Source of the DNA: an uncultured SAR86 cluster bacterium
Lineage (GTDB): Bacteria > Pseudomonadota > Gammaproteobacteria > Magnimaribacterales > D2472
NCBI GenBank assembly: GCA_902511575.1
Contig: CABXFU010000006.1
Location: forward strand, 33,405-97,404
Reading direction: 5' to 3'
DNA: 64,000 nucleotides
The position numbers and the translations under genes were made by a program. Shown piece after piece: positions 34,078 through 43,173 of this stretch (positions within the stretch are counted from its first letter, which is position 1; every line of letters starts with the position of its first letter). A model generated the notes under the pieces. That model ran no database searches. It saw only the letters and a list, made by a program, of their open reading frames with translations, and had not been told where the DNA came from.

Positions 34078-35697
34078 TTATGATAATTGCTCTTCAGCGA
34101 AAGATTTTGCCCATTTGTAGTTAGCCTTTCCATTTGGGGCTCTTTGCACCTCATCAGTAAAAATTACTTTTTTGGGTAATTTATATGCAGCTATGATGCT
34201 ACGCGTATCTTCAATCAATTGTTCTTCTTTTAAGGTCTTATTATCAACCGTAGATACCACTGCAACAATTTTTTGTCCAAACCTTTCATCGGGCATTCCA
34301 ACCACAAGGCAGTCAAAAACATCAATGTTTTTCTTTAATGCTTCTTCCACTTCTTCAGGGTAAATTTTTTCGCCTGCTGAGTTGATGCAATTACTTCCGC
34401 GGCCTAGAAGGGTGATGCTTCCATCACTTTCAAGCTTCGCGTAGTCTCCAGGAAAGCTATACCTAATACCATTTACTTCTTTGAAAGTTTCTGCAGATTT
34501 TTTTTCATCCTTGTAATATCCAACTGGGACTAGCCCCGAAGTTCCAAGTAGTCCAATTTTCTCTGATCCTGGCTCTAATATCTCTCCATCATCTGCAAGA
34601 ACTATTACCCCAGGATTTATTGAAAATTTTGCTGTTTCTGAGGGGTTATCTCTTGTTGCAATAGAGCTTCCAATCCCACCCTCAGTAGAGCCCATGGTAT
34701 CCATTAACTTCATATCATGATGTTTAAGCAAACCATTTTTTACCTCGGTGCTCCACATAACACCGCTTGAAATAATGGCTTGTACTGAGCTAATATCATA
34801 TGCATTATTAGAAGCTTCTGCTCTATCCAAAGCATCAAGCATCGGTCTTGCAAAAGCATCACCCACAATCACAATATTTGTAACATTCTTGTCTTGCACT
34901 TGCCTCCATAGTTGGTCAGGATCAAAACCAAGGTTGGATGTGGTAATTACTGTTCCTCCTAAAAGCAAGGGGAGAAAAGCACCTAACCACATCCCTGTTC
35001 CATGCATTAAAGGACAGCCAACCAAGCTTTTAATAAATTGATCATTAGCTTTAGATGCCATGATGGATTCTTCTAAATTGTTGAGATCTTCCGGAACATC
35101 GTATCCCATGGCTTTGAGGGTTCTAAACAAAAACGCTAGAAATTCTCCTTGTTTGTACATTACCCCTTTTGGCATACCGGTTGTTCCGCCGGTATAAAGC
35201 ATATAAACAGTTTCAGGATCTCTAGTGATCCTATCCATTGGAGAGTAATCTTGTAAAATTTCTTCATACTTCATACCCTGATCAAAATTAGATTTGCTTC
35301 CATCTGGAACTTCAATCCATGCTTTTACATTGGGTAGAGATTTTGCAATTTCATTAATTCTTGAGCTGTAGCATGCATGGTAGAACACTGCTTCAGCATC
35401 AGAATTATCCAATAAATAAATTAGCTCTTCTTCCACATACCGATAATTTACATTAATTGGAACACCGCCAATTTTAAAAATTGCATTTTGACCAATTAGG
35501 TATTCATTACTGTTATTTAAATACAGTCCTGCTTTAGAGTTTGGACCTAAGCCTTTGCTTGATAGCGCGGCAGCAATCTTACTCGATAGCAGGTCATAGT
35601 CTTTCCAAGAAACAATGTCTTCTCCGCAAATTAGTGCATCATTTTCAGGCACTAAATCTGCAACTGTTTCCCATACTGAAGCAAAATCTAAATTCAT
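34078..35697 (-). CDS. AMP-forming acyl-CoA synthetase/ligase
   Basis: This 539-residue adenylating enzyme has YMLYTGGTTGMPKGVMY (P-loop), DTMGSTEGG (A5 region), the GDYAKLESDGSITLLGRGSNCINSAGEKIYPEEVE hinge stretch and a terminal lysine in PNGKANYKW. The phrasing matches ligases found in steroid and cholate side-chain degradation operons (FadD3/FadD17-like), more than classic long-chain FadD. Its start overlaps the stop of the flavoprotein gene by one base (TAATG). It probably activates a carboxylic acid produced in the same pathway. Confidence 0.9.
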   Translation of the reverse strand: MNLDFASVWETVADLVPENDALICGEDIVSWKDYDLLSSKIAAALSSKGLGPNSKAGLYLNNSNEYLIGQNAIFKIGGVPINVNYRYVEEELIYLLDNSDAEAVFYHACYSSRINEIAKSLPNVKAWIEVPDGSKSNFDQGMKYEEILQDYSPMDRITRDPETVYMLYTGGTTGMPKGVMYKQGEFLAFLFRTLKAMGYDVPEDLNNLEESIMASKANDQFIKSLVGCPLMHGTGMWLGAFLPLLLGGTVITTSNLGFDPDQLWRQVQDKNVTNIVIVGDAFARPMLDALDRAEASNNAYDISSVQAIISSGVMWSTEVKNGLLKHHDMKLMDTMGSTEGGIGSSIATRDNPSETAKFSINPGVIVLADDGEILEPGSEKIGLLGTSGLVPVGYYKDEKKSAETFKEVNGIRYSFPGDYAKLESDGSITLLGRGSNCINSAGEKIYPEEVEEALKKNIDVFDCLVVGMPDERFGQKIVAVVSTVDNKTLKEEQLIEDTRSIIAAYKLPKKVIFTDEVQRAPNGKANYKWAKSFAEEQLS

Positions 35698-37403
35698 TAC
35701 TTATCTCCTTTTCTTAAGTTTTGTCCTATTCTTCTTCCAGAAAAAATACAATCAGCTATTGAGAGCCCAGATACATAAATATTTGAGCAAATTCCAACAG
35801 CTGTTCTTCCAGCGGCATATAGTCCCTTAATTTCTTGGTTATCTTGATTTAAAACCTCTCCAGTTTCCTCATTCACCACAAGCCCGCCAAGGGTTAGGGT
35901 TGTTAGTGGAGCAAGTTTTGAGTCAATTGAAATATCCATAATATGAAAGGGGCCTTTAAGCTCCTTTACATCACTGGCGGCCTTGCCAAATTCACAAGAT
36001 GATTGTGATCGAGCTGCTTGATTATATTTCTCAACCTCTTCAGTCAGCATATCTGCTGGCAGACCATAAACTTTCGCTAAATCTACTAAATTACTTTTCT
36101 TCTTAGCATTAAAATACATCAGCATTCTTGCCATATCTCTTTGAAAGGGCAGAGCTTCCTTGGATTGTTTTTTCGCATCATCTAACAAGCTTTCGTCCAA
36201 TATCAAATATGCTTTACCATCATTATGCTCACACATAGCGTCCCCTAGGGTTGCTCCATAAACCATCTCATTGCAAAATCTTTGCCCACTCTTATTTACC
36301 ACTATTCCCTGCGCAAATGCTAATGGAGGATTTAAGAACCGCCATGCTGTTACTCGATCCATATGATCGGTCTTGCCGCCAACGCTTTGCCCAAGTCTAA
36401 TTCCAGAACCTTGATCATTGGGAGTGCCTAGAGGCATTCCATCATAATATTTTGGTGCATATTCTTTAACCATAGAGCGATTAAAAATAAACCCACCTGT
36501 GGAGAGACAAACCCCCATTTTAGCTTTGATATATTTAACCTGCCTGTGGCTTTTCTCAATTTTTTGAGCTCTTTTGATGAAGAGACCACCAATTATTTGT
36601 AATATATTTGAACCTGGGTAAGAGGGGGGAAGAAGCATCTGCAGCATTTCTCCACGCGAAGTTAAGGATTTATGTTTTTGGGCTAATTTTCCTGAGGGAA
36701 GCATGAGAATTTTGATCCCAACAACTCTTCCCTCGGAGGTAATAACAAGTGATCGCGCTTCAGTTTGAGGAAAGATTTTTAAACCTTTTTTAATTGCTGA
36801 TTGCTTTAAGGGATAATAAATTGTTCCCCCAACGCCAATAGGTCTAAACGGACCTTCTTCATAACCCCTATGCCCCCTTGGAGCAGGCTCCGCATTTTCC
36901 ATGTAGCTTGGCACCATAGAGTTATCTGAATGGTATAAAAAATATCCAGCTCCAGGATAGCTAGTTTTAATCTTGTAATAAGAGGGATCAAATTGAACTC
37001 CATTGTCCATAAGCCATTGTGTATTTTCAGCTGAAGTATCACAAAATTTTCTTAAGGTCGATTCTTTTACAATGTCTCCAGTTTCTTGAATGAGGTAATT
37101 AAACATATTTTCTGGGGAGTCTTTGACGCCTGCAGCAAGCTGAATTGGTGTTCCGCCACCGGCATAAAACACGCCGCCACTTTTAGCAGTAGCACCACCA
37201 CCACTTGTTTTATCGACTCCAATAACTGTTAGATTTTGATCGAGGGCTTCATTGGCAGCAGCAATTCCAGCGCCCCCCAAACCTGCAACAACCAGATCAG
37301 CTTCATCATCCCATGCAAATAAGTTTGGATCAGTGATTATTTGTGGTGCTTCAACCTCAGACAGCCAAAGCTCTTCATTTGGATTAATTTCAGTTACCAG
37401 CAT
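35697..37403 (-). CDS. FAD-dependent dehydrogenase, 3-ketosteroid-dehydrogenase/fumarate-reductase family
   Basis: The 568 residues begin with a Rossmann motif DLVVAGLGGAGIAAANEALDQ and VIGVDKTSGGGATAKSGGVFYAGGG, the FAD-binding start of flavoproteins like 3-oxosteroid 1-dehydrogenase (KstD) and flavocytochrome c. The middle has CLSTGGFIFNRSMVKEYAPKYY. The C-terminal FAD segment is TTLTLGGLVVNEETGEVL and GLYAAGRTAVGICSNIYVSGLSIADCIFSGRRIG. Introduction of a ring double bond is a likely reaction, but the substrate is unproven. It overlaps the SDR upstream by 14 bases and the ligase downstream by one, so the operon order is fixed. Confidence 0.85.
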   Translation of the reverse strand: MLVTEINPNEELWLSEVEAPQIITDPNLFAWDDEADLVVAGLGGAGIAAANEALDQNLTVIGVDKTSGGGATAKSGGVFYAGGGTPIQLAAGVKDSPENMFNYLIQETGDIVKESTLRKFCDTSAENTQWLMDNGVQFDPSYYKIKTSYPGAGYFLYHSDNSMVPSYMENAEPAPRGHRGYEEGPFRPIGVGGTIYYPLKQSAIKKGLKIFPQTEARSLVITSEGRVVGIKILMLPSGKLAQKHKSLTSRGEMLQMLLPPSYPGSNILQIIGGLFIKRAQKIEKSHRQVKYIKAKMGVCLSTGGFIFNRSMVKEYAPKYYDGMPLGTPNDQGSGIRLGQSVGGKTDHMDRVTAWRFLNPPLAFAQGIVVNKSGQRFCNEMVYGATLGDAMCEHNDGKAYLILDESLLDDAKKQSKEALPFQRDMARMLMYFNAKKKSNLVDLAKVYGLPADMLTEEVEKYNQAARSQSSCEFGKAASDVKELKGPFHIMDISIDSKLAPLTTLTLGGLVVNEETGEVLNQDNQEIKGLYAAGRTAVGICSNIYVSGLSIADCIFSGRRIGQNLRKGDK

Positions 37404-38157
37404 TTAAGTCCGCAGTTTTGCCTCCGTCCACCACCAAACTGGCTCCAGTTATAAACGATGCATCCGAGCTCAGCAAAAAAGTTATTGGTTTTGCAAGCTC
37501 GATTGGTTTTGCAATTCTTTTAAGGGGGATGGTATTAATGGTAGCCTCCATCAATTCGTCATCTGGAATAGCTCTTTTAGTTGCAGGCGTTAGAACAGCA
37601 CCTGGAATAATGCAATTTACTCTTACATGGGGCGCTGCTTCAACAGCAGTTGCTCTAGTAAAATTGATTAAGCCAGCTTTTGCAGCCCCATAAGCTGACA
37701 TATAAGCCACTCCTTTTAAACCAACAACAGATGCTACGTTTACAATTGCACCTTTTTTAGCGTCTTGCATCCAAGGTAAAACTGTTTTAGTTGTAAGGAA
37801 TACTGCATCTAGGTTTGCTTTAAAATTTGTTCTCCAAGCATCAAGATCAAGATCAATGATTTTGCCTGTGTGAATGGATGGGGCATTGTTTATTAATCCA
37901 TCAACTTTTCCAAATGAAGTATGAATTTCTTGCAAAGAATCAACGATCTCTGATTCATTACTGACATCGACATTATGCGAAATTACCTTTGAAGAAATTT
38001 TTAATAGCTCCTGATTTGCTTTATCAAGGTTGTCTACATTTCTTCCTGTTATTACTACTGTTGCTCCATATGATAGGCATAACTCAGCAGTTGCATAGCC
38101 TATGCCAGCACTAGCACCTGTGATGTATATAACTTCGTTTTCAAGTATATTTTTCAT
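37390..38157 (-). CDS. short-chain dehydrogenase/reductase (SDR)
   Basis: A 255-residue classical SDR: YITGASAGIGYATAELCLSYG at the cofactor site, VITGRNVDNL after strand two (an arginine in place of the acidic residue, which favours NADP), NNAPS in place of NNAG, VNVASVVG and the catalytic YGAAKAG. The end is FITGASLVVDGGKTADLNAGN. It is the first gene of the minus-strand operon that continues through the KstD-like flavoprotein, the ligase, a second SDR and ggt. It faces away from the autotransporter gene, whose 3' end lies 18 bases upstream on the same strand. Confidence 0.92.
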   Translation of the reverse strand: MKNILENEVIYITGASAGIGYATAELCLSYGATVVITGRNVDNLDKANQELLKISSKVISHNVDVSNESEIVDSLQEIHTSFGKVDGLINNAPSIHTGKIIDLDLDAWRTNFKANLDAVFLTTKTVLPWMQDAKKGAIVNVASVVGLKGVAYMSAYGAAKAGLINFTRATAVEAAPHVRVNCIIPGAVLTPATKRAIPDDELMEATINTIPLKRIAKPIELAKPITFLLSSDASFITGASLVVDGGKTADLNAGN

Positions 38158-38175
38158 ATCCCCCCAATGAAAAAT

Positions 38176-40665
38176 TTAGAAACCTATATTAAAACCTAAT
38201 GACATATACAAATAGTCATCCATAAATTTTATGTGATATGGATCAGATTTGTAACCTAAAGTTAGGCCAAAGCCGACGTTTTTATATGAAGAAAAATACT
38301 GAGCTTTTGTATGAACTTCTCTTCCGCTTGGATCAAGATCTAAACTCATAGAATGAAAGAGAACATTTTTTTCTTTGGTTCTATAGGTTGGAACATTTAG
38401 CTGAAGAGCACCAGATTCTATTCGAATGGGTTGATCAATGGTTACTATAAATGAGTCTACGTTGTTAAAAATTGAAGACTTCAAAAATCCAACTCCAAAA
38501 GCAGATGAGTAAAGGTTTGAAAGAGACTTAATCATCCCAAGTTCATTGGAAATTCCATTTGATTTACCCCAGTAGAATGATCCAAACAATTTACCGCCCA
38601 TCAAATTCATTGAATTAGATAATCCTGCAAATGAAGTCAGCTGATTATTGCTACCATTAAAAGCTCCTGATCCGCTTAAGCCTAAGCTGGCATCATTTTC
38701 TTTCATCACTCCAAGTTGGAATGATGGCATGCTAGATTTTGGTTGAATTTCTAAAAGAGCAACGGTGCTGGAATTTCTTTCACCAAAAATTTCATTTGCT
38801 TCAAACTTATTTCTACCAGATGAAAGCGCAATTGCAATATCAAACCCTTGTAAGCCCTGAAAAGTTGAGCCAAAAGTTGTTCCCGTAGCGCTAAAATTTA
38901 ACCAGGGGTTGCTAAATTGGGATCTCAAGCTTTTTTTAGATCGCAATTCAGAATCTTGAAAAACTCCCATTGCCCAACTTCCATTTAGTCCATGACTTAA
39001 AAATGAATTATTCGAATAGTTATAATAGGAAAAAAATTCATTTTTATCTGCTCTTGCGTTGAGCAAGTGATATGGAGTAACAAGTTCTTGAGAAAAAGTA
39101 TGAGTTTGCAGTCCACCAATTTCTAATTCAGTCTCTCCAGAAGTTACTGTATGAGAAATAGGGGTTTGCATGCTTTCATACCCATCCATGTTTATTATTT
39201 GATTTCTATAATCAGAGGTTAAACTGCCCAGAGATCTCCTGAAAGGTGCATCCAATTCATCAAAAAATATAATCGAATGATCACCAATGCCATTACTAAT
39301 TGCATCTCCAAATGAAGGACTGGTTAATTGTATATTAGAAAATATTGCTGGGGTCATTGGTCCAGATAGGCTAAGTGACATCATTGCGCTTACTTGGCCT
39401 ACTGGCTCTGTAGCAGCATTTAGATCCATGAGCCCCTGACCATAAATTGCTTTATCAGCATAGACTCCATTTTTATTTGCGGTCGCAAATAACCTAGAAA
39501 CTATTTCATGGCTTCCAAGCTGACCCTCAAAATGATCGGCAATGACAGCTAAACCCCCGGATACAAATGGAGCTGCAAAGGAGGTGCCACTGGTGACTGC
39601 GTAACAGGAGTTATCTGTAATGCAGTTGTTGTAATTATCATCATTGGTATTACCGATATATATTCCAGTATCCGATGTTGATGTAGGATATGCGGCGGTG
39701 ACCCTTCCTCCGGGTGCAGAAATACAATAATCCTGAGCAACACCACATCTGCTCGAAAAGTCGCTGATCTGACCATTTTCGTCAACCGAAGCTACTGCAA
39801 TGGAATGACCTTGAATTTCTGGAATGTAATGAGCCATTCCGGGCAATAGTTCTGGGCTTGAATAGTCAACACCTTGATCTGCGTAACCTCCCGCATTCCC
39901 TGCAGCCCATACATAGATAGTTTTTTCTGAATCAGGAGTTCCAACCTGAGACATCTCAGCGATAGTATTAGGAAAAGCATACCTAACTTGTGCTTCAGTA
40001 TAGTCAATGATATTGCCTGAATAGCCATAACTGTTATTGACTATATCAACATCATAGTCATTATAAACTTCAAAAAGCTGGCTAAAAAAATTATCTATTC
40101 CAGTAAAATCAGGCGCTCCAGATACATTGCCTGATCCATCATCATCACCAATATCAACAGGATCATAGTCTGGATCTGGCTCAGCAAGTTGAATTGCTAC
40201 AAATAAAACATCTGCTTCAAAAGCCACGCCGTGCATTGGTGTGATATCTGTTTTGTCTTGTTTACCAGCTGCCACAGAAGCTACCATGGTTCCATGTCTT
40301 TTTTGTCTTGTATTTGGGGTGTAATTTGAGTAATTGAGAGCGCTATCATTTGATAGCCTTGTAGCACTAATCTCAACATGGGTATTATCTAGACCAGAGT
40401 CAGTAATTCCAATTGTAATACCTGCCCCAGTTGCACCCCTTGCATAAGCAGATGACGCATTAATGATATCTAGGCCCCATTGGCTTTGATACTCATAGTA
40501 ACCCTCGTATTGATCTTTCAGCTCATCAAAAGATAGGGTTGGAGGAGTTGCGGGTGGGGTAGGAGTCTGAGCAACTACAGGGGAATTATTGGAGCCGCCA
40601 CCGCCGCCTCCACCACAAGAAATGAGGGTAAATAAAACCAATGCTAGAGTTCTGTTTTGCTGCAT
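38176..40665 (-). CDS. subtilisin-type (S8) serine protease autotransporter, lipid-anchored
   Basis: An 829-residue protein. The lipoprotein signal LFTLISC puts the anchored cysteine at 17, followed by seven glycines and a Pro/Thr linker. The S8 domain has the triad Asp89 (GITDSGLD), His124 (RHGTMVAS) and Ser362 (SGTSFAAP). After about residue 450 a linker leads to a C-terminal beta-barrel of some 270 residues ending in LYMSLGFNIGF, with the terminal Phe typical of autotransporters. The design is that of NalP/AspA-type lipid-anchored protease autotransporters, which process other surface proteins. The glycine run is encoded by mixed codons, so phase variation by slippage is unlikely. Confidence 0.93.
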   Translation of the reverse strand: MQQNRTLALVLFTLISCGGGGGGGSNNSPVVAQTPTPPATPPTLSFDELKDQYEGYYEYQSQWGLDIINASSAYARGATGAGITIGITDSGLDNTHVEISATRLSNDSALNYSNYTPNTRQKRHGTMVASVAAGKQDKTDITPMHGVAFEADVLFVAIQLAEPDPDYDPVDIGDDDGSGNVSGAPDFTGIDNFFSQLFEVYNDYDVDIVNNSYGYSGNIIDYTEAQVRYAFPNTIAEMSQVGTPDSEKTIYVWAAGNAGGYADQGVDYSSPELLPGMAHYIPEIQGHSIAVASVDENGQISDFSSRCGVAQDYCISAPGGRVTAAYPTSTSDTGIYIGNTNDDNYNNCITDNSCYAVTSGTSFAAPFVSGGLAVIADHFEGQLGSHEIVSRLFATANKNGVYADKAIYGQGLMDLNAATEPVGQVSAMMSLSLSGPMTPAIFSNIQLTSPSFGDAISNGIGDHSIIFFDELDAPFRRSLGSLTSDYRNQIINMDGYESMQTPISHTVTSGETELEIGGLQTHTFSQELVTPYHLLNARADKNEFFSYYNYSNNSFLSHGLNGSWAMGVFQDSELRSKKSLRSQFSNPWLNFSATGTTFGSTFQGLQGFDIAIALSSGRNKFEANEIFGERNSSTVALLEIQPKSSMPSFQLGVMKENDASLGLSGSGAFNGSNNQLTSFAGLSNSMNLMGGKLFGSFYWGKSNGISNELGMIKSLSNLYSSAFGVGFLKSSIFNNVDSFIVTIDQPIRIESGALQLNVPTYRTKEKNVLFHSMSLDLDPSGREVHTKAQYFSSYKNVGFGLTLGYKSDPYHIKFMDDYLYMSLGFNIGF

Positions 40666-40704
40666 AATAGTTTAGGATTCTTTGACTGTAATTAAATTAA
40701 AAAT

Positions 40705-42414
40705 ATGTCAGATAAATATAACGAAGTTTTAGCCAATCTAACAGCAGAAGATCAAATTTATGCCTTCGAAGAAGTTACTCATTCCTCAGGAATCACTTAC
40801 CGTGAATTTAAAAATACCCCTAAGACATTAGCAAGCTTTTTTGAGTTTGGTCTTTTGTTTCCAGAATGGGAATTCATTGTTTTCAATGATGAGAGATATA
40901 CCTATCAAGACATCCATAAGAAAGCTGCTCAAACAGCCAACGCTCTAAAAAATGCTGGCGTTAAAAAGGGCGACAGAGTAGCCATTTGTATGGCTAATAA
41001 TCCTGAGTACATTATTTCATTTATGGCGGTGACCTCGATGGGCGCTGTTTGTGTTTTACTAAATTCATGGTGGGTTCCTGATGAGATTACTTATGGGCTA
41101 GAAAACTCTGGAGCCACCGTTTTAATTGGTGATGAGAAAAGATTGAAGGGTTTGGAAAAATTTACAGAACTCAGGAAGATTGTTGTCAGGCCAATCAATG
41201 ACTCAAATGACTATGAGGATTTTAATGAGTTTATAGCCAGCCAATCAGAAAACTTTAGTGAGCCCAGTTTAGGTACCCATGACAATGCGACCATCTTTTA
41301 TACCTCTGGTTCAACCGGCTTTCCTAAAGGAGTGCTATCAACTCACAGAAACATACTTTCAACATTGTTTAGTTGGGCTTTGGTCACAACTCTAAAAAGA
41401 GAGGTTGAAGCTACAGATAATAATTCACAATCTCAGTCTGAAGATGAGGCACCTAAACAACAGGTAGCAATTTTACATTGTGTACCATTATTTCACGTCA
41501 CCGGAAGTCACTCAGGTTTTCTGATGAGCATCATTGCAGGCAGAAAGATGGTCATGATGTCTAAGTGGGATCCAGGTGCAGCACTGCAATTAATTCAAGA
41601 TGAAAAGATAGGGGCGATAACAGGCGTCCCAACTCAAACTTGGGATCTTTTAACTCATCCTGACAGAGATAAGTACGATTTATCCTCATTTAAGGAATTA
41701 AGTGGTGGCGGCGCGCCAAGACCACCTGAACATGTCAAAAAATTGAAAGATGGATTTAATGACGCAGAACCTTCAATAGGATATGGGTTGACTGAAACTA
41801 ATGCGGCAGGGACTCTAAACTTGGGCAAAGATTATTTGTTACATCCAGGAAGTTGCGGCAGAGCCATTCCTCCTGTTACAGACGTAGCAATCATTGATGA
41901 GAATTGGAATTTTATTGAAGAGCCCAAAGCGGTTGGAGAGATTGTTATCAAAAGCCCAGCTAACATGGTTGGTTACTGGATGAATCAAGAAGCCACCGAT
42001 GAAGTCTTTAACGATGATGGCTGGTTTAAATCTGGAGATCTGGGATATATAGATGATGGATTTGTATATATCGTAGACAGAGTTAAAGATATGGTAATCA
42101 GAGGCGGAGAAAATATTTCCTGCATCGAGGTTGAGACTGCAATTTATTTGCATCCATCAGTTCAGGAAGCAGCTGTATTCGGCATTCCTGAAGAGCGCCT
42201 TGGTGAAACATTATGTGTAGCAATATGCCTAAAACCTTCAATGGAATTATCAGAACAAGAGTTAAAGGATTTTTTACAAGATAAGTTAGCTGCATTTAAA
42301 ATTCCATCATTCATGCAAATTGCTTATGAGGAACTTCCAAGAGTTGCTTCAGGTAAATTCTCTAAGACACAATTACGCGATATTTTTGTTTCTATTGAGC
42401 AAAATCAATCTTAA
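40705..42414 (+). CDS. AMP-forming acyl-CoA synthetase
   Basis: A 569-residue adenylating enzyme with TIFYTSGSTGFPKGVLSTHRN (P-loop), GYGLTETNAAGTLN (A5), the ATP-binding Asp in SGDLGYIDDGFVYIVDRVKDMVIRGGENISCIEVE, and the catalytic lysine in PRVASGKFSK. The N-terminus is about 40 residues longer than in minimal members. The sequence is close in style to the synthetase that runs off the right edge of the window. Divergent from the autotransporter, it is followed 58 bases later by phoB. Whether the acid is a fatty acid or an aryl/cyclic acid cannot be told. Confidence 0.92.
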   Translation: MSDKYNEVLANLTAEDQIYAFEEVTHSSGITYREFKNTPKTLASFFEFGLLFPEWEFIVFNDERYTYQDIHKKAAQTANALKNAGVKKGDRVAICMANNPEYIISFMAVTSMGAVCVLLNSWWVPDEITYGLENSGATVLIGDEKRLKGLEKFTELRKIVVRPINDSNDYEDFNEFIASQSENFSEPSLGTHDNATIFYTSGSTGFPKGVLSTHRNILSTLFSWALVTTLKREVEATDNNSQSQSEDEAPKQQVAILHCVPLFHVTGSHSGFLMSIIAGRKMVMMSKWDPGAALQLIQDEKIGAITGVPTQTWDLLTHPDRDKYDLSSFKELSGGGAPRPPEHVKKLKDGFNDAEPSIGYGLTETNAAGTLNLGKDYLLHPGSCGRAIPPVTDVAIIDENWNFIEEPKAVGEIVIKSPANMVGYWMNQEATDEVFNDDGWFKSGDLGYIDDGFVYIVDRVKDMVIRGGENISCIEVETAIYLHPSVQEAAVFGIPEERLGETLCVAICLKPSMELSEQELKDFLQDKLAAFKIPSFMQIAYEELPRVASGKFSKTQLRDIFVSIEQNQS

Positions 42415-42472
42415 GAGAATTAACTCTCATGAAAATATAATGTATAAAGGAATATATAATTTTTAGATATTC

Positions 42473-43168
42473 ATGACATCTCGCGTACTAGTAATTGAAG
42501 ACGAACCCGATATTCGTAAAACGATTGATTACAATCTTTCAAAGGAATCATTTGAAGTTATTCAAGCCGCATCCATAGAAGAAGGTGAAAAAGCTCTAGC
42601 CTCAAATAAAATTGATGTGATTATTTTAGATCTTATGCTGCCAGACGGCTCTGGTTTAACTCTTTGTAGAGATATCAAGTCTGAACCCAACACCAAAAAT
42701 ATCCCAGTCATTATATTAACGGCAAAAACTGAAGAGGTTGATCGAGTGGTGGGCTTCGAGTTAGGTGCAGACGATTACGTTACCAAGCCTTTTAGTGTAA
42801 GAGAATTGATTTTAAGGGTTAAAGCTATTTTGAAAAGAGGTGTTTCAACTGAAATACAAACAGATAATACCCAGGATACATTTGGAGAGCTCACTTTAAA
42901 TTATGATGAGTATCAAGCCTACATAAATAATGAAGAGATTTCTCTTACGGCACTAGAGTTTAAATTGCTTAAGCATTTGATTAATAGAAAGGGCAGAGTG
43001 CAAACAAGAGATCAACTTCTAGAGGATGTTTGGGGATACAGTTCCAATGTTACAACCAGAACAGTCGACACTCACATCAAACGTTTAAGAGAGAAACTTG
43101 GCATAGTTGGCGATCATATTCAAACCATTCGCGGTGTAGGCTATAGATTTTCTAGAAAGACGGATTAA
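42473..43168 (+). CDS. phoB: phosphate-regulon response regulator PhoB
   Basis: A 231-residue OmpR/PhoB-class regulator. The receiver domain has the acidic pocket IEDEPD, the phospho-acceptor Asp53 (VIILDLMLPDGSG), Thr in ILTAKTE and Lys in VTKPFS. The C-terminal winged helix (about 135-229) ends with TVDTHIKRLREKLG and TIRGVGYRFS, which matches PhoB closely. It is 5 bases upstream of the sensor kinase. The assignment rests on PhoB-like sequence and on phosphate genes nearby (PPX, PPK2, PiT, phytase). It probably activates genes under phosphate starvation. Confidence 0.9.
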   Translation: MTSRVLVIEDEPDIRKTIDYNLSKESFEVIQAASIEEGEKALASNKIDVIILDLMLPDGSGLTLCRDIKSEPNTKNIPVIILTAKTEEVDRVVGFELGADDYVTKPFSVRELILRVKAILKRGVSTEIQTDNTQDTFGELTLNYDEYQAYINNEEISLTALEFKLLKHLINRKGRVQTRDQLLEDVWGYSSNVTTRTVDTHIKRLREKLGIVGDHIQTIRGVGYRFSRKTD

Positions 43169-43173
43169 TTAGA

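Noticed and set aside
40594..40620. Slippage-prone tract (phase variation) in the glycine run of the autotransporter
   Set aside because: The seven glycines are encoded by mixed GGT/GGA/GGC codons and there is no homopolymer, so slipped-strand switching is not expected.
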